From NCBI RefSeq assembly GCF_009695775.1, contig NZ_VUNG01000010.1, positions 25,524 through 89,523 of the forward strand: 64,000 bases of DNA, given 5' to 3'. Shown piece after piece: positions 53,046 through 62,126 of the stretch (its first letter is position 1; every line of letters begins with the position of its first letter). The DNA is from Hallella mizrahii (lineage in GTDB: Bacteria; Bacteroidota; Bacteroidia; Bacteroidales; Bacteroidaceae). The notes below the pieces were generated by a model. It searched no databases. It worked only from the letters and a program-made list of their open reading frames with translations, and was not told the origin of the DNA. The position numbers were made by a program, and so were the translations under genes.

Positions 53046-53864
53046 TTGACGATGGTTCTTCATTACGATATTGACGAAGTTCGACCCTATATCAATTGGA
53101 TCTACTTCGATCATGCCTGGAGTATGAGCGGAAAGAGTGAGGCCGACAAAGCCGGACTCTATGCCGACGCCAACGAGCTGCTCGACGCATGGCAAGGCAA
53201 GCATCAGACGCATGCCGTCTTTGAGTTGTTCGATGCCAACAGCGACGGCGATGACCTGCTGTTGGGTGACACACGCCTGCCGATGTTGCGTCAGCAACGT
53301 CCTTCAGCTCCCGGTCAGCCCAATCTCTGTCTTGCCGACTTTGTGCGTCCGCTTTCCCAGGGCAAAGCAGACAAGGTCGGCGTGTTTGCTACGACGGTTG
53401 ATGAAGCAATGAACCACAGTCGCGACGAAGATGTCTATCGGCGTATGCTGGCCCAAGTACTTTCTGACCGACTCGCAGAGGGTACGGCTGAGCTGATGCA
53501 CCTGCAAGTGAGGAAGACCTACTGGGGATATGCGCCGGACGAGAATCTCAGCATGAAGGACATTCACGCCGAGCACTATCAGGGCATACGCCCTGCTGTG
53601 GGTTATCCTTCTATGCCCGACACCAGTGTGAACTTTATTATCGACTCCCTCATAGACATGAAGCGTATCGGCATCCGGCTGACGGCCAGTGGTATGATGA
53701 ATCCACACGCTTCAGTCTCCGGACTGATGTTTGCGCATCCCCAAGCACACTATTTCGATTTGGGAAAGATCGGTGAAGACCAGTTGCGGGACTATGCCCG
53801 TCGGCGTGGAGTACCCGTGGAACTGATGCGTCGTTTCCTCAGCATGAGTCTGATGAAGCGTTGA
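53046..53864 (+). CDS. Stand-alone methionine synthase activation-domain protein
   Basis: A 272-residue protein that corresponds to only the C-terminal reactivation domain of cobalamin-dependent MetH. Matching segments are VRPYINWIYFDHAWSMSGK (LIPYIDW-like), LYADANELLD, YQGIRPAVGYPSMPD (the SAM-binding RPAxGYP motif), and GIRLTASGMMNPHASVSGLM followed by FAHPQAHYFDLGKI. In MetH this domain binds SAM and helps rescue oxidised cobalamin. The other MetH modules are not in the window. M3 (53052) is a possible start. It follows pyrC by 15 nt. Confidence 0.9.
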   Translation: MTMVLHYDIDEVRPYINWIYFDHAWSMSGKSEADKAGLYADANELLDAWQGKHQTHAVFELFDANSDGDDLLLGDTRLPMLRQQRPSAPGQPNLCLADFVRPLSQGKADKVGVFATTVDEAMNHSRDEDVYRRMLAQVLSDRLAEGTAELMHLQVRKTYWGYAPDENLSMKDIHAEHYQGIRPAVGYPSMPDTSVNFIIDSLIDMKRIGIRLTASGMMNPHASVSGLMFAHPQAHYFDLGKIGEDQLRDYARRRGVPVELMRRFLSMSLMKR

Positions 53865-53886
53865 CCAATACAAAGAAAGGTTATAG

Positions 53887-55050
53887 ATGATATCGCGTAT
53901 CTTCATTCCCATCTTACTTGCCATCGTGTTGCCCGATCTATATTTCGACCAGCACTATTGGCGCAGCCGCTATCACGGACGATGGTGGTTGCGGCTGCTA
54001 TGGTGGCTGCCGGGAATGGTGATGTTTATCTATACGATTGCGCTGGTGTCGATTCGCGATTTCGTCCCTTCCGACCTTACGTGGGTCAACGTCTACATGT
54101 TCCTTGTGGGGCTGATTGTATGGCCGAAAGCCATCTTCGCCCTCTGTTCCGGTTTAGGCCTGCTTTGGAGCCGTTGGCGTCATCTCCGTGTCAATCTTGG
54201 CAATATAGTGGCGGTGGTACTCATCCTCATCAACTGGTACGTCCTTATCTATGGCTCCACGATAGGAACCAAAGAACTGGTTGTGCAGCGCAACGACCTC
54301 TATTTTACCAATCTTCCCGAGCACTTCGACGGCTACCGCATCGTGTTTTTCTCTGATGCTCATGTGGGCAGTTTCACTGGTGCGCGCCGTGCGCTGTTGC
54401 ATCGCGACATCGACAGCATCAATGTCCAGCGTGCCGACCTCGTCGCTTTTGGCGGAGATTTGCAAAACATCCGTCCGCAGGAGATCGAGCCTGTCATGCC
54501 GCTGCTCAAGCAGCTAAAGGCTCGAGACGGTGTTGTCTCCGTGTTGGGTAATCACGACTACAGTGAGTATACCCACGACCGCCCCGATGTGGAGGCTGCC
54601 AACCGCCGACTTGTCATCGACCTGCAACGGCGCATGGGATGGAAACTGCTGCTTAACAGTCATTTTGTGCTTCATCGTGGCGGCGATTCCGTCGTGGTGG
54701 CTGGTGAGCAGAACTTTCGCAAGCCCGACAGCTGCGATTTTTCCCGCACGATGAATGGGGTGGGAGAGAAGGCCTTTGTCGTCATGCTTCAGCATGATCC
54801 GCGGGCTTGGGACGACCATATTGTACCCAGTCATCGTGTAGCCCTGACGCTTAGCGGACACACACACGGCGGACAGATAGCGTTCTTTGGCGTCAGTCCT
54901 GTCAAGCTGGTCTATGCCGAGGACGACGGACTCTATGAGCGAGAGGGCAGTACGATGTGTGTCTCGGCAGGCATCGGTGGCCTTGTCTTTTTCCGTTTTG
55001 GCGTACCTCCCGAAATCAATGTGATCACTTTGCACAGAATAAAACATTAA
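53887..55050 (+). CDS. Membrane-anchored metallophosphoesterase (YkuE-like)
   Basis: A 387-residue protein with four N-terminal membrane helices (about 1-130) and a cytoplasmic or periplasmic calcineurin-like phosphoesterase domain (about 150-387). The metal motifs are FFSDAHVGSFTG, VAFGGDLQN, SVLGNHDYSEY and LSGHTHGGQIAF. Relatives act on UDP-diacylglucosamine or other phospho-lipids; substrate unknown here. Located 22 nt after the MetH-like gene and 25 nt before plsC, consistent with a lipid link. Confidence 0.9.
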   Translation: MISRIFIPILLAIVLPDLYFDQHYWRSRYHGRWWLRLLWWLPGMVMFIYTIALVSIRDFVPSDLTWVNVYMFLVGLIVWPKAIFALCSGLGLLWSRWRHLRVNLGNIVAVVLILINWYVLIYGSTIGTKELVVQRNDLYFTNLPEHFDGYRIVFFSDAHVGSFTGARRALLHRDIDSINVQRADLVAFGGDLQNIRPQEIEPVMPLLKQLKARDGVVSVLGNHDYSEYTHDRPDVEAANRRLVIDLQRRMGWKLLLNSHFVLHRGGDSVVVAGEQNFRKPDSCDFSRTMNGVGEKAFVVMLQHDPRAWDDHIVPSHRVALTLSGHTHGGQIAFFGVSPVKLVYAEDDGLYEREGSTMCVSAGIGGLVFFRFGVPPEINVITLHRIKH

Positions 55051-55075
55051 CCCATAGAAAGAAGATCCCATAGCT

Positions 55076-55834
55076 ATGAAAAAAATCTTATACTGTCTCT
55101 ATGAACTTTGCGTCATACCTCTGTTTTTGATAGACACCATGATTACGGCACTGCTGACCATTCTCGGTTGTCTGGTGGGCAATGGTCATTTCTGGGGCTA
55201 TTATCCCGGTAAGTGGTGGAGTCGTTTCACGATCCGCCTGCTTTTGTTGCCAGTCAAGGTGGAAGGCAGGGAACATCTCAAACCGGGGCAGTCCTATGTC
55301 TTCGTAGCCAATCACCAGGGAGCCTTCGACATCTTTCTCATCTATGGTTTCCTCAACCGCAACTTCAAGTGGATGATGAAACGCGGCATCGGCAAGATAC
55401 CTTTTGTCGGTCCGGCTTGTAAATATTCCCATCAGATCTTTGTCGACAAGAGAGGTCCCTCGCATATCCGGGCGAGCTATGACCAGGCTCGGGAGGTGCT
55501 CAAGGAAGGTATGTCACTGATGGTCTTTCCTGAAGGCGCCCGCACGTTCACCGGTCACATGGGCGTTTTCCGCCGTGGTGCGTTTATGCTGGCTGACGAA
55601 CTGCAGTTGCCGGTTTGTCCGCTGACGATCAACGGCTCGTTTGATGTCATGCCGCGTACACGCGACTGGCGTTGGGTACACTGGCATCCGTTGACGTTGA
55701 CGATCCACGAGCCCATCATGCCCATCGGCAAGGGTCGTGAGAACATCGACTATCTCAAGGACAAGAGTTATGAGGCTGTGATGAGCGGACTGGTGCCCGA
55801 ATATCAGGGCTATGTACGCAATGACGACCAATAA
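55076..55834 (+). CDS. plsC: Lysophospholipid acyltransferase (PlsC family)
   Basis: A 252-residue membrane enzyme that acylates lysophosphatidate or a related lysolipid. The catalytic NHQGAFD (HX4D) motif is near residue 79 and FPEGARTFTG near residue 148. An N-terminal membrane helix (about 7-30) anchors it. Its 3' end overlaps an upstream extension of the next gene but not its chosen start. Confidence 0.93.
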   Translation: MKKILYCLYELCVIPLFLIDTMITALLTILGCLVGNGHFWGYYPGKWWSRFTIRLLLLPVKVEGREHLKPGQSYVFVANHQGAFDIFLIYGFLNRNFKWMMKRGIGKIPFVGPACKYSHQIFVDKRGPSHIRASYDQAREVLKEGMSLMVFPEGARTFTGHMGVFRRGAFMLADELQLPVCPLTINGSFDVMPRTRDWRWVHWHPLTLTIHEPIMPIGKGRENIDYLKDKSYEAVMSGLVPEYQGYVRNDDQ

Positions 55835-55858
55835 CGCGGGACATATTTCGCCAATTTG

Positions 55859-55889
55859 TTGGCACTTTGCGTTTAATTTTATAATTTTG
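55859..55889 (+). promoter_or_regulatory. Promoter of the polyprenol-phosphate sugar transferase gene
   Basis: TTG at 55859-55861, 20 nt, TAATTTTG at 55882-55889; the ATG is at 55914. Confidence 0.75.
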
Positions 55890-55913
55890 CAAAAACGGAA
55901 AATACATATCATC

Positions 55914-56663
55914 ATGCATGAAAGTGACTCTATTGTAATCATTCCCACTTATAACGAGAAAGAGAATATCGAGAACATCATACGTGCCGTCTTCTCCTTG
56001 GAGAAGTGCTTTCACATCCTTGTCATCGACGACGGCAGTCCTGATGGCACGGCAGCCATTGTCCATGGATTGATCGACAACGAGTTTGGCGACCGTCTGT
56101 TCATCATCGAGCGGTCGGGCAAGCTTGGTCTGGGTACCGCCTACATCACCGGCTTTAAATGGGCTTTGCAGCGGAGCTATGAATATGTCTTTGAGATGGA
56201 CGCCGACTTCAGCCATAATCCCAACGACTTGCCCCGTCTCTATGCTGCCTGCCACGACGAAGGCGGTGACGTTGCCGTGGGCTCGCGCTATGTCACGGGT
56301 GTCAACGTCGTCAACTGGCCGATGGGTCGCGTGCTGATGAGCTATTTTGCCTCTCGCTATGTCAACTTCATCACGGGCATCCCCATCCGCGACACCACCG
56401 CCGGTTTTGTGTGCTATCGCCGTCGCGTGCTGGAGACGATCAACCTCGACGACATCCGCTTCAAGGGCTACGCCTTCCAGATAGAGATGAAGTACACCGC
56501 CTATAAGATAGGATTTAAGATCAAGGAAGTCTCTGTTGTCTTTGTCAACCGTCGTGAGGGTACGAGCAAGATGAGTGGCGGCATCTTCAGCGAGGCACTC
56601 TTCGGTGTGATGCGTCTGCGTCTTGATGGTTGGTTTAAGAAATACCCTAAGATTAAAGGGTAG
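55914..56663 (+). CDS. Polyprenol monophosphomannose synthase-like GT2 glycosyltransferase
   Basis: A 249-residue GT2 enzyme. It has the nucleotide-binding motif IIPTYNEKENI, VIDDGSPDGTA, the metal-binding EMDADFSHNP and SGGIFSEALFGVMRLR at the end. This matches DPM1-type synthases that load mannose (or a similar sugar) onto polyprenyl phosphate. The start MHESDSIVII at 55914 is 25 nt after the -7 element; the frame extends to 55812 but that would overlap plsC and the promoter. Confidence 0.92.
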   Translation: MHESDSIVIIPTYNEKENIENIIRAVFSLEKCFHILVIDDGSPDGTAAIVHGLIDNEFGDRLFIIERSGKLGLGTAYITGFKWALQRSYEYVFEMDADFSHNPNDLPRLYAACHDEGGDVAVGSRYVTGVNVVNWPMGRVLMSYFASRYVNFITGIPIRDTTAGFVCYRRRVLETINLDDIRFKGYAFQIEMKYTAYKIGFKIKEVSVVFVNRREGTSKMSGGIFSEALFGVMRLRLDGWFKKYPKIKG

Positions 56664-56671
56664 GTCAGAGC

Positions 56672-59600
56672 ATGGATATACACGATATACAGGCACTCTA
56701 TGGCCGGTTGCCGCAAGCCGGTGCTTTGGTCAAATATTTGAAAGACACATCGGTCAGGAGTGTTTTCCTCAAGGATATTGTTGGGTCGGCATTGCCGACT
56801 CTTTTCGCAGGTATGGCCCCACGGCTGGACAATACCTTTCTTTTCGTCATGCAGGATGCTGACGAAGCCGGTTATCTTTACAACGATCTCTTGCCCGCTG
56901 TCCTCAACACGGCGGAAAAGAAAGTCGCGGAGGAAATCAAGGCCGAACAACAAAAGAATACTTCAAAAGACAGTCAGACGGGCACAGACAGCAGTCAGCC
57001 TGCTGACTACGATGTCTATTATTTCCCTTCGAGCTATCGCCGTGCCGTGAAATACGGACAGCGTGATGCTGCCAACGAGATCCTGCGTACAGAGGTGCTT
57101 GCCCAGATTGCGGCGCGCCAACAACATACTACCCATGAGAAGCCGCTCTTTGTCGTCACTTATCCTGAGGCCATGGCGGAACTTGTGGTCTCGCAAAAAC
57201 ATATCGACGACCACCGGCTCTCGCTCAGCGTAGGGCAGAGAATCGACATAGTAGAGGTGGAGCACAGGCTTCGCGATCTCGGATTTACAGAACAGGACTA
57301 TGTCTACGAGCCCGGACAGTTCGCCGTGCGCGGCAGCATCCTCGACGTCTATTCCTATTCCAGCGAGCTGCCGTTCCGTATCGACTTCTTTGGCGACGAG
57401 ATCGACACCATCCGGTCTTTCTCCGTAGAAGACCAGCTTTCCAAGGAGCGGCGCACGGAAGTGGAAGTCGTGCCGGAACTGGCAAAGGAGACGACTGAGA
57501 AGGTTCCCTTCCTGCGTTTTGTCCCTGACGATGCCGTTCTCGTCTGCCGTGACATAAGTTTCATCTGCGACACGGTGGAGCGCGTCTATAACGAGGGCTT
57601 CTCATCGCAGGCACTCACCGAGCGTCTCGAAGACGCGACCGAGATGGAGCAGGCCGAGATACAGCGCGACATGAACCGCGAGAGCGTACTCTGTTCTCCT
57701 TCGCAGTTTAAGGAAGACATACTGGAGCTTCGGCGTGTTGTCTATGGTCACACTGCCAATGAAGCGCATACCATACTTTCCTTCCATGTCACGCCACAGC
57801 CGCTTTTCCATAAAAATTTCGATTTGCTCCGTCAGTCGTTCGAGGACTATCTCCTGCGCGGCTATCATCTCTATATCCTTGCTGACAGTCGCAAACAGCA
57901 ACAGCGTCTGAAGGATATCTTTGACGAGATGGGCAGCGGTGATGATTCGTCGATGGCAGCCCGCCGGGGCTCAGGCATCGTCTTCACGCCTGTGGACAAG
58001 ACGCTTCACGAAGGCTTTGCCGATGATGACATGAAGGCGTGTTTCTTCACCGATCACCAAATCTTCGACCGCTTCCATAAGTACAATCTCAAGTCCGACC
58101 GTGCTCGTGCGGGCAAGATGGCCTTGACGATGAAGGAGTTGCAGGAGATGGAAATCGGCGACTACGTGGTGCATGTCGACTTTGGTATCGGCAAGTTTGG
58201 TGGCCTTGTGCGTGTGCCTATACAGAATGCCAATGGAAAGACGGGCGAACAACAATACCAGGAAGTCATCCGCATCATCTTTCAGAACAACGATAAAGTC
58301 GACGTCTCCATCCACTCACTCTATAAAATCTCGAAATATCGTGGCAGTGATACGGGCGAGCCGCCACGGTTGAGCACGCTCGGCACGGGAGCCTGGGAGC
58401 GGTTGAAGGAGAAGGCCAAGAAACGCATCAAGGACATTGCCCGTGACCTCATCCGCCTGTATGCCAAGCGTCGCCATGAGAAGGGCTTTGCCTTCTCTGC
58501 CGACAACTTCATGCAGCACGAACTGGAGGCAAGCTTTCTCTACGAGGACACGCCCGACCAGCTCAAGGCCACTCAAGACGTCAAAGCCGACATGGAGCGT
58601 GCCCGTCCTATGGACCGCCTCGTCTGTGGTGACGTTGGCTTCGGCAAGACCGAGGTGGCGGTGCGCGCCGCCTTCAAGGCAGCGTGCGACTCCAAACAGG
58701 TGGCTGTGCTCGTGCCCACAACAGTGCTGGCCTATCAGCATTTTAAGACATTCCGTGAGCGCTTGAAGGACTTCCCCGTGCGGGTGGAGTATCTTTCCCG
58801 AGCCCGCACTGCCAAGCAGACCAAGGACGTGCTCACCGGACTTGCTGACGGCAAGGTGGACATTGTCGTCGGCACACACAAGCTGTTGGGTAAAAACGTG
58901 AAGTGGCACGACCTTGGACTGCTCATCATCGACGAGGAACAGAAGTTTGGCGTGTCCACAAAGGAGAAACTGCGGAAGCTGAAAAGCAATATCGACACCC
59001 TTACGATGTCTGCCACACCGATTCCGCGTACGTTGCAGTTCAGTCTGATGGGAGCCCGCGATATGAGCATCATGCGCACGCCGCCACCCAACCGCTATCC
59101 CATCCATACCGAACTGTGTACATTCGGCCATGAGATCATCGCCGATGCCATTAACTTTGAGATGAGTCGCAACGGTCAGGTGTTCTTTGTCAACAACCGT
59201 ATCTCCAATCTTCAGGAGATTGCCGATCTCATCCATAAGTATGTGCCCGACTGTCGTGTGGTCATCGGTCATGGACAGATGCCGCCCGAAGAGTTGGAGA
59301 AGGTCATCACCGACTTTGTCAACTACGACTACGACGTGCTGCTCTCAACGACAATTGTGGAGAACGGTATCGACATCCCCAATGCCAACACGATCATCAT
59401 CAACGGTGCCAACCATTTCGGACTTTCAGACTTGCATCAGATGCGTGGCCGTGTGGGCCGTGGCAACCGCAAGGCCTTCTGCTATCTGCTGGCCCCGCCT
59501 CGTAGTGCGATGACGCCCGAGGCACGGCGACGCCTGGAGGCTCTGGAGACCTTCTCGGACTTGGGCAGTGGTTTCAACCTCGCTATGCAGGATCTGGACA

Positions 59601-60232
59601 TCCGTGGTGCGGGCAATCTGCTGGGTGCCGAGCAGAGCGGCTTCATGGAAGACTTGGGCTACGAGACCTATCAGAAGATTCTCAACCAGGCTGTCAGTGA
59701 ACTGAAAAACGAAGAGCTCGGCGATCTCTATGCCGAAGAACTCAAAGCCGGCGAAGACATCAAGGCCAGCGATTTCGTCGAGGACTGTGCCGTGGAGAGC
59801 GATCTGGAGATGTACTTCCCAGAGACCTATGTGCCGGGCAGCAGTGAGCGCATGCTGCTCTACCGAGAGCTTGACAACATCGAGACCGACGACGATCTGG
59901 CAGCTTACCGTCAGCGGCTCACCGACCGCTTTGGTCCCGTGCCGCCAGAAGGCGAGGAACTCATGCAGGTGGTAGCCCTTCGCCGACTGGGCAAAGACGA
60001 GGGTTGTGAGAAGATCATTCTCAAGCAGGGCACGATGAGCATGCAGTTTGTCTCACAGCCCGACAGCCCCTACTATCAGAGCAAGACGTTTGGCAGCATC
60101 ATCCACTATGTGATGAACAATCCGCGGCGCTGTACCTTCAAGGACAGTCGCGGCCACCGGCAGGTGCGTATCGCCCAAGTGCCCAGCGTGGCAGAGGCCG
60201 TACAGGTGCTCAAAGCAATGAAGTGTAAGTAA
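56672..60232 (+). CDS. mfd: Transcription-repair coupling factor Mfd
   Basis: An 1186-residue translocase that removes stalled RNA polymerase and recruits the UvrABC system. Order seen: UvrB-homology region (about 1-400), RNA polymerase-interacting CarD-like domain (about 490-560; EIGDYVVHVDFGIGKFGGLV), RecG-like helicase with Walker A GDVGFGKTEVA near residue 655, DEEQKFGV near 753, SATPIPRTLQ, and the TRG segment; and C-terminal TRCF domain (about 1040-1160; LYRELDNIETDDDLAAYRQR). It starts 8 nt after the glycosyltransferase gene. Confidence 0.97.
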   Translation: MDIHDIQALYGRLPQAGALVKYLKDTSVRSVFLKDIVGSALPTLFAGMAPRLDNTFLFVMQDADEAGYLYNDLLPAVLNTAEKKVAEEIKAEQQKNTSKDSQTGTDSSQPADYDVYYFPSSYRRAVKYGQRDAANEILRTEVLAQIAARQQHTTHEKPLFVVTYPEAMAELVVSQKHIDDHRLSLSVGQRIDIVEVEHRLRDLGFTEQDYVYEPGQFAVRGSILDVYSYSSELPFRIDFFGDEIDTIRSFSVEDQLSKERRTEVEVVPELAKETTEKVPFLRFVPDDAVLVCRDISFICDTVERVYNEGFSSQALTERLEDATEMEQAEIQRDMNRESVLCSPSQFKEDILELRRVVYGHTANEAHTILSFHVTPQPLFHKNFDLLRQSFEDYLLRGYHLYILADSRKQQQRLKDIFDEMGSGDDSSMAARRGSGIVFTPVDKTLHEGFADDDMKACFFTDHQIFDRFHKYNLKSDRARAGKMALTMKELQEMEIGDYVVHVDFGIGKFGGLVRVPIQNANGKTGEQQYQEVIRIIFQNNDKVDVSIHSLYKISKYRGSDTGEPPRLSTLGTGAWERLKEKAKKRIKDIARDLIRLYAKRRHEKGFAFSADNFMQHELEASFLYEDTPDQLKATQDVKADMERARPMDRLVCGDVGFGKTEVAVRAAFKAACDSKQVAVLVPTTVLAYQHFKTFRERLKDFPVRVEYLSRARTAKQTKDVLTGLADGKVDIVVGTHKLLGKNVKWHDLGLLIIDEEQKFGVSTKEKLRKLKSNIDTLTMSATPIPRTLQFSLMGARDMSIMRTPPPNRYPIHTELCTFGHEIIADAINFEMSRNGQVFFVNNRISNLQEIADLIHKYVPDCRVVIGHGQMPPEELEKVITDFVNYDYDVLLSTTIVENGIDIPNANTIIINGANHFGLSDLHQMRGRVGRGNRKAFCYLLAPPRSAMTPEARRRLEALETFSDLGSGFNLAMQDLDIRGAGNLLGAEQSGFMEDLGYETYQKILNQAVSELKNEELGDLYAEELKAGEDIKASDFVEDCAVESDLEMYFPETYVPGSSERMLLYRELDNIETDDDLAAYRQRLTDRFGPVPPEGEELMQVVALRRLGKDEGCEKIILKQGTMSMQFVSQPDSPYYQSKTFGSIIHYVMNNPRRCTFKDSRGHRQVRIAQVPSVAEAVQVLKAMKCK

Positions 60233-60312
60233 ATATGCAGCACTCTTGTTGAAGTCTTCAATGTAGCCGAAAATACGCACAAAATCGTTTCGTATGTGCA
60301 ATTCTTGATTTT

Positions 60313-60370
60313 AGCCACTTCTTTTCGTTCCGTTGGTTGTAGACGAAAAGAAGTGGCTCTTTTTGTTTTC
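60313..60370 (+). terminator. Terminator of mfd
   Basis: Perfect 16-bp stem, AGCCACTTCTTTTCGT (60313-60328) and ACGAAAAGAAGTGGCT (60343-60358), then ctttttgttttc. Located 80 nt past the stop. Confidence 0.92.
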
Positions 60371-60392
60371 TTTTGTTGTGGGTTGTAAAACA

Positions 60393-60426
60393 AAACTTGC
60401 ACGTATCTATAGATATGTGCAAGTTT
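60393..60426. repeat. 34-nt near-perfect palindrome before the kor operon
   Basis: AAACTTGCAC and GTGCAAGTTT flank a self-complementary TATCTATAGATA core. It lies 23 nt past the mfd terminator tail and about 68 nt before the TACTTTTG element at 60494. With no T-run after it, an operator or RNA structure is more likely than a second terminator. Confidence 0.6.
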
Positions 60427-60493
60427 GGGTAGAAACTATATAAAAATAGCTTAAAATGTCAGCGTTCATGCATGTTGCTTGTAGGATTATCTA

Positions 60494-60501
60494 TACTTTT
60501 G
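60494..60501 (+). promoter_or_regulatory. -7 element of the TPR-kor operon
   Basis: TACTTTTG, 29 nt before the ATG of the 59-residue gene. No TTTG or TTG at 19-21 nt; the nearest TTGs are 12 and 16 nt upstream. Confidence 0.5.
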
Positions 60502-60529
60502 TAATGCAAAAAAGCGAGATAAAAGAAAT

Positions 60530-60709
60530 ATGAGTTCCGAAGAATACTATATTCAGGGTAATGAATGCCGCAGACGAGGTGATTTCCCAGCAGCGATGAA
60601 CTGCTATCTGCAGGCCATTGCCCTTGATCCCAACAGTCCCGCCGTGGTGGCGGAGAAGATGCTGGAAGACATCATGAACTTTTATTGTAAGGACATCTAT
60701 AATCCTTAG
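60530..60709 (+). CDS. Small single-TPR protein leading the kor operon
   Basis: ATG at 60530 to TAG at 60709, 59 residues. The sequence MSSEEYYIQGNECRRRGDFP, AAMNCYLQAIALDPNSPAVV is one complete TPR motif, followed by a short helix ending FYCKDIYNP. No signal peptide. Present just ahead of the ferredoxin gene and probably co-transcribed. Role unknown; an assembly or docking factor for the oxidoreductase is a guess. Confidence 0.72.
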   Translation: MSSEEYYIQGNECRRRGDFPAAMNCYLQAIALDPNSPAVVAEKMLEDIMNFYCKDIYNP

Positions 60710-60767
60710 CAGTGCTCCGTGCGTGCTAAGAACATCGTCCTTAACCTATATAATACCCATTTCAGTT

Positions 60768-61028
60768 ATGAAGAAAAACATTGGAGCCATTGTCGTTGAT
60801 GTGGACCGTTGCAAGGGCTGTACGCTTTGCATGGTGGCTTGTCCGAAGAACGTCATCGCCTTGGCGGAGAGAAAGGTCAACGCTCACGGCTATCCTTACG
60901 TCGTGGCGGCCCGACCGGACGATTGCATCGGCTGTGCCTCGTGTGGCATTGTCTGTCCCGACGGATGCATCACTGTCTATCGTAAACGAATCGAAGTGGA
61001 GGAGCCTGTGGCTTCTACCCAGAAATAA
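60768..61028 (+). CDS. korD: 4Fe-4S ferredoxin subunit of 2-oxoacid:ferredoxin oxidoreductase
   Basis: An 86-residue protein with two 4Fe-4S cluster motifs: CKGCTLCMVACP (CxxCxxCxxxCP) and CIGCASCGIVCP. It carries electrons from the catalytic subunits. The chosen start MKKNIGAIVVDVDR at 60768 follows family form; the frame extends to 60723. korA begins 6 nt after its stop. Confidence 0.93.
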   Translation: MKKNIGAIVVDVDRCKGCTLCMVACPKNVIALAERKVNAHGYPYVVAARPDDCIGCASCGIVCPDGCITVYRKRIEVEEPVASTQK

Positions 61029-61034
61029 GGAATC

Positions 61035-62126
61035 ATGGAACAGGAAGTAACACTGATGAAAGGCAACGAGGCACTTGCCCGCGCTGCCATACGCTGTGGT
61101 GTGGATGGCTTTTTCGGTTATCCCATCACTCCCCAAACAGAAATTATAGAGACGCTGTCGGCTTTGAAGCCTTGGGAGACCACCGGCATGGTGGTCGTGC
61201 AGGCCGAGAGTGAGGTGGCATCGATCAACATGCTTTATGGCGGCGGCGGTGCCGGCAAACGTGTGATGACCACTTCTTCGAGTCCCGGCGTGGCCTTGAT
61301 GCAAGAGGGCATCGCCTATATGGCTGGTGCCGAGGTGCCCGGTGTCATCGTCAACGTGCAGCGCGGCGGTCCCGGACTGGGCACGATCCAGCCGAGTCAG
61401 AGCGACTATTTCCAGGCTACGCGTGGTGGCGGCAATGGCGACTACAACGTCATCGTGCTTGCGCCGGCTTCTGTTCAGGAGATGGCCGACTTTGTGGATC
61501 TGGCCTTCACGCTGGCTTTCCGCTATCGCAATCCGGCCATGATTCTCAGCGACGGTGTCATCGGACAGATGATGGAAAAGGTGGTGTTGCCGCCCTTCAA
61601 GCCTCGCCGCACCGATGAGGAAGTCATCAAGGAATGTCCTTGGGCTACTACCGGACGCACGAAAAACCGCAAGCCCAACATCATCACCTCACTGGAGTTG
61701 AAGCCGGAAGTCATGGAGCAGCGCAACCTGCACCTGCAAGCCAAATACCGTGAGATCGAGGAGAAGGAGGTAAGATTTGAGACCGAACACTGCGAGGACG
61801 CTGACTGTCTGATCGTCGCTTTCGGCAGTGCTGCCCGTATCGCCGAGAAGAGCGTGGAGCTCGCCCGTGAGGAGGGCATCAAGGCAGGACTGTTCCGTCC
61901 CATCACCCTTTGGCCGTTCCCCAGCAAAGCACTGGCAGAGATGGCGAAAGGAAAGCGCCACATCCTTGTGGCCGAGATCAATGCCGGACAGATGATCCAG
62001 GACGTGCGGCTCGCTGTGGGCAATGAGGTGCCCGTGAGCCATTTCGGTCGTTTGGGTGGCATCGTGCCTGACCCGACGGAGATCGTAGAAGAACTTAAAG
62101 CAAAATTGGAAGAAAATGGCAAGTGA
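61035..62126 (+). CDS. korA: 2-oxoacid:ferredoxin oxidoreductase, alpha subunit (KorA/VorB)
   Basis: A 363-residue catalytic subunit of a CoA-dependent oxidative decarboxylase, oxidising 2-oxoglutarate or branched-chain 2-oxoacids. Pyrimidine-binding-domain motifs: GVDGFFGYPITPQTEIIE, EVASINMLYGGGGAGKRVM, NVQRGGPGLGTIQPSQSDYF. The C-terminal transketolase-like domain starts near residue 245 (CLIVAFGSAARIAEK). It overlaps korB by 11 nt. The substrate cannot be decided from the sequence alone. Confidence 0.93.
   Translation: MEQEVTLMKGNEALARAAIRCGVDGFFGYPITPQTEIIETLSALKPWETTGMVVVQAESEVASINMLYGGGGAGKRVMTTSSSPGVALMQEGIAYMAGAEVPGVIVNVQRGGPGLGTIQPSQSDYFQATRGGGNGDYNVIVLAPASVQEMADFVDLAFTLAFRYRNPAMILSDGVIGQMMEKVVLPPFKPRRTDEEVIKECPWATTGRTKNRKPNIITSLELKPEVMEQRNLHLQAKYREIEEKEVRFETEHCEDADCLIVAFGSAARIAEKSVELAREEGIKAGLFRPITLWPFPSKALAEMAKGKRHILVAEINAGQMIQDVRLAVGNEVPVSHFGRLGGIVPDPTEIVEELKAKLEENGK

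Noticed and set aside
58316..59272. 318-codon minus-strand frame opposite mfd
   Set aside because: Antisense shadow; the helicase motifs of Mfd on the plus strand are intact.
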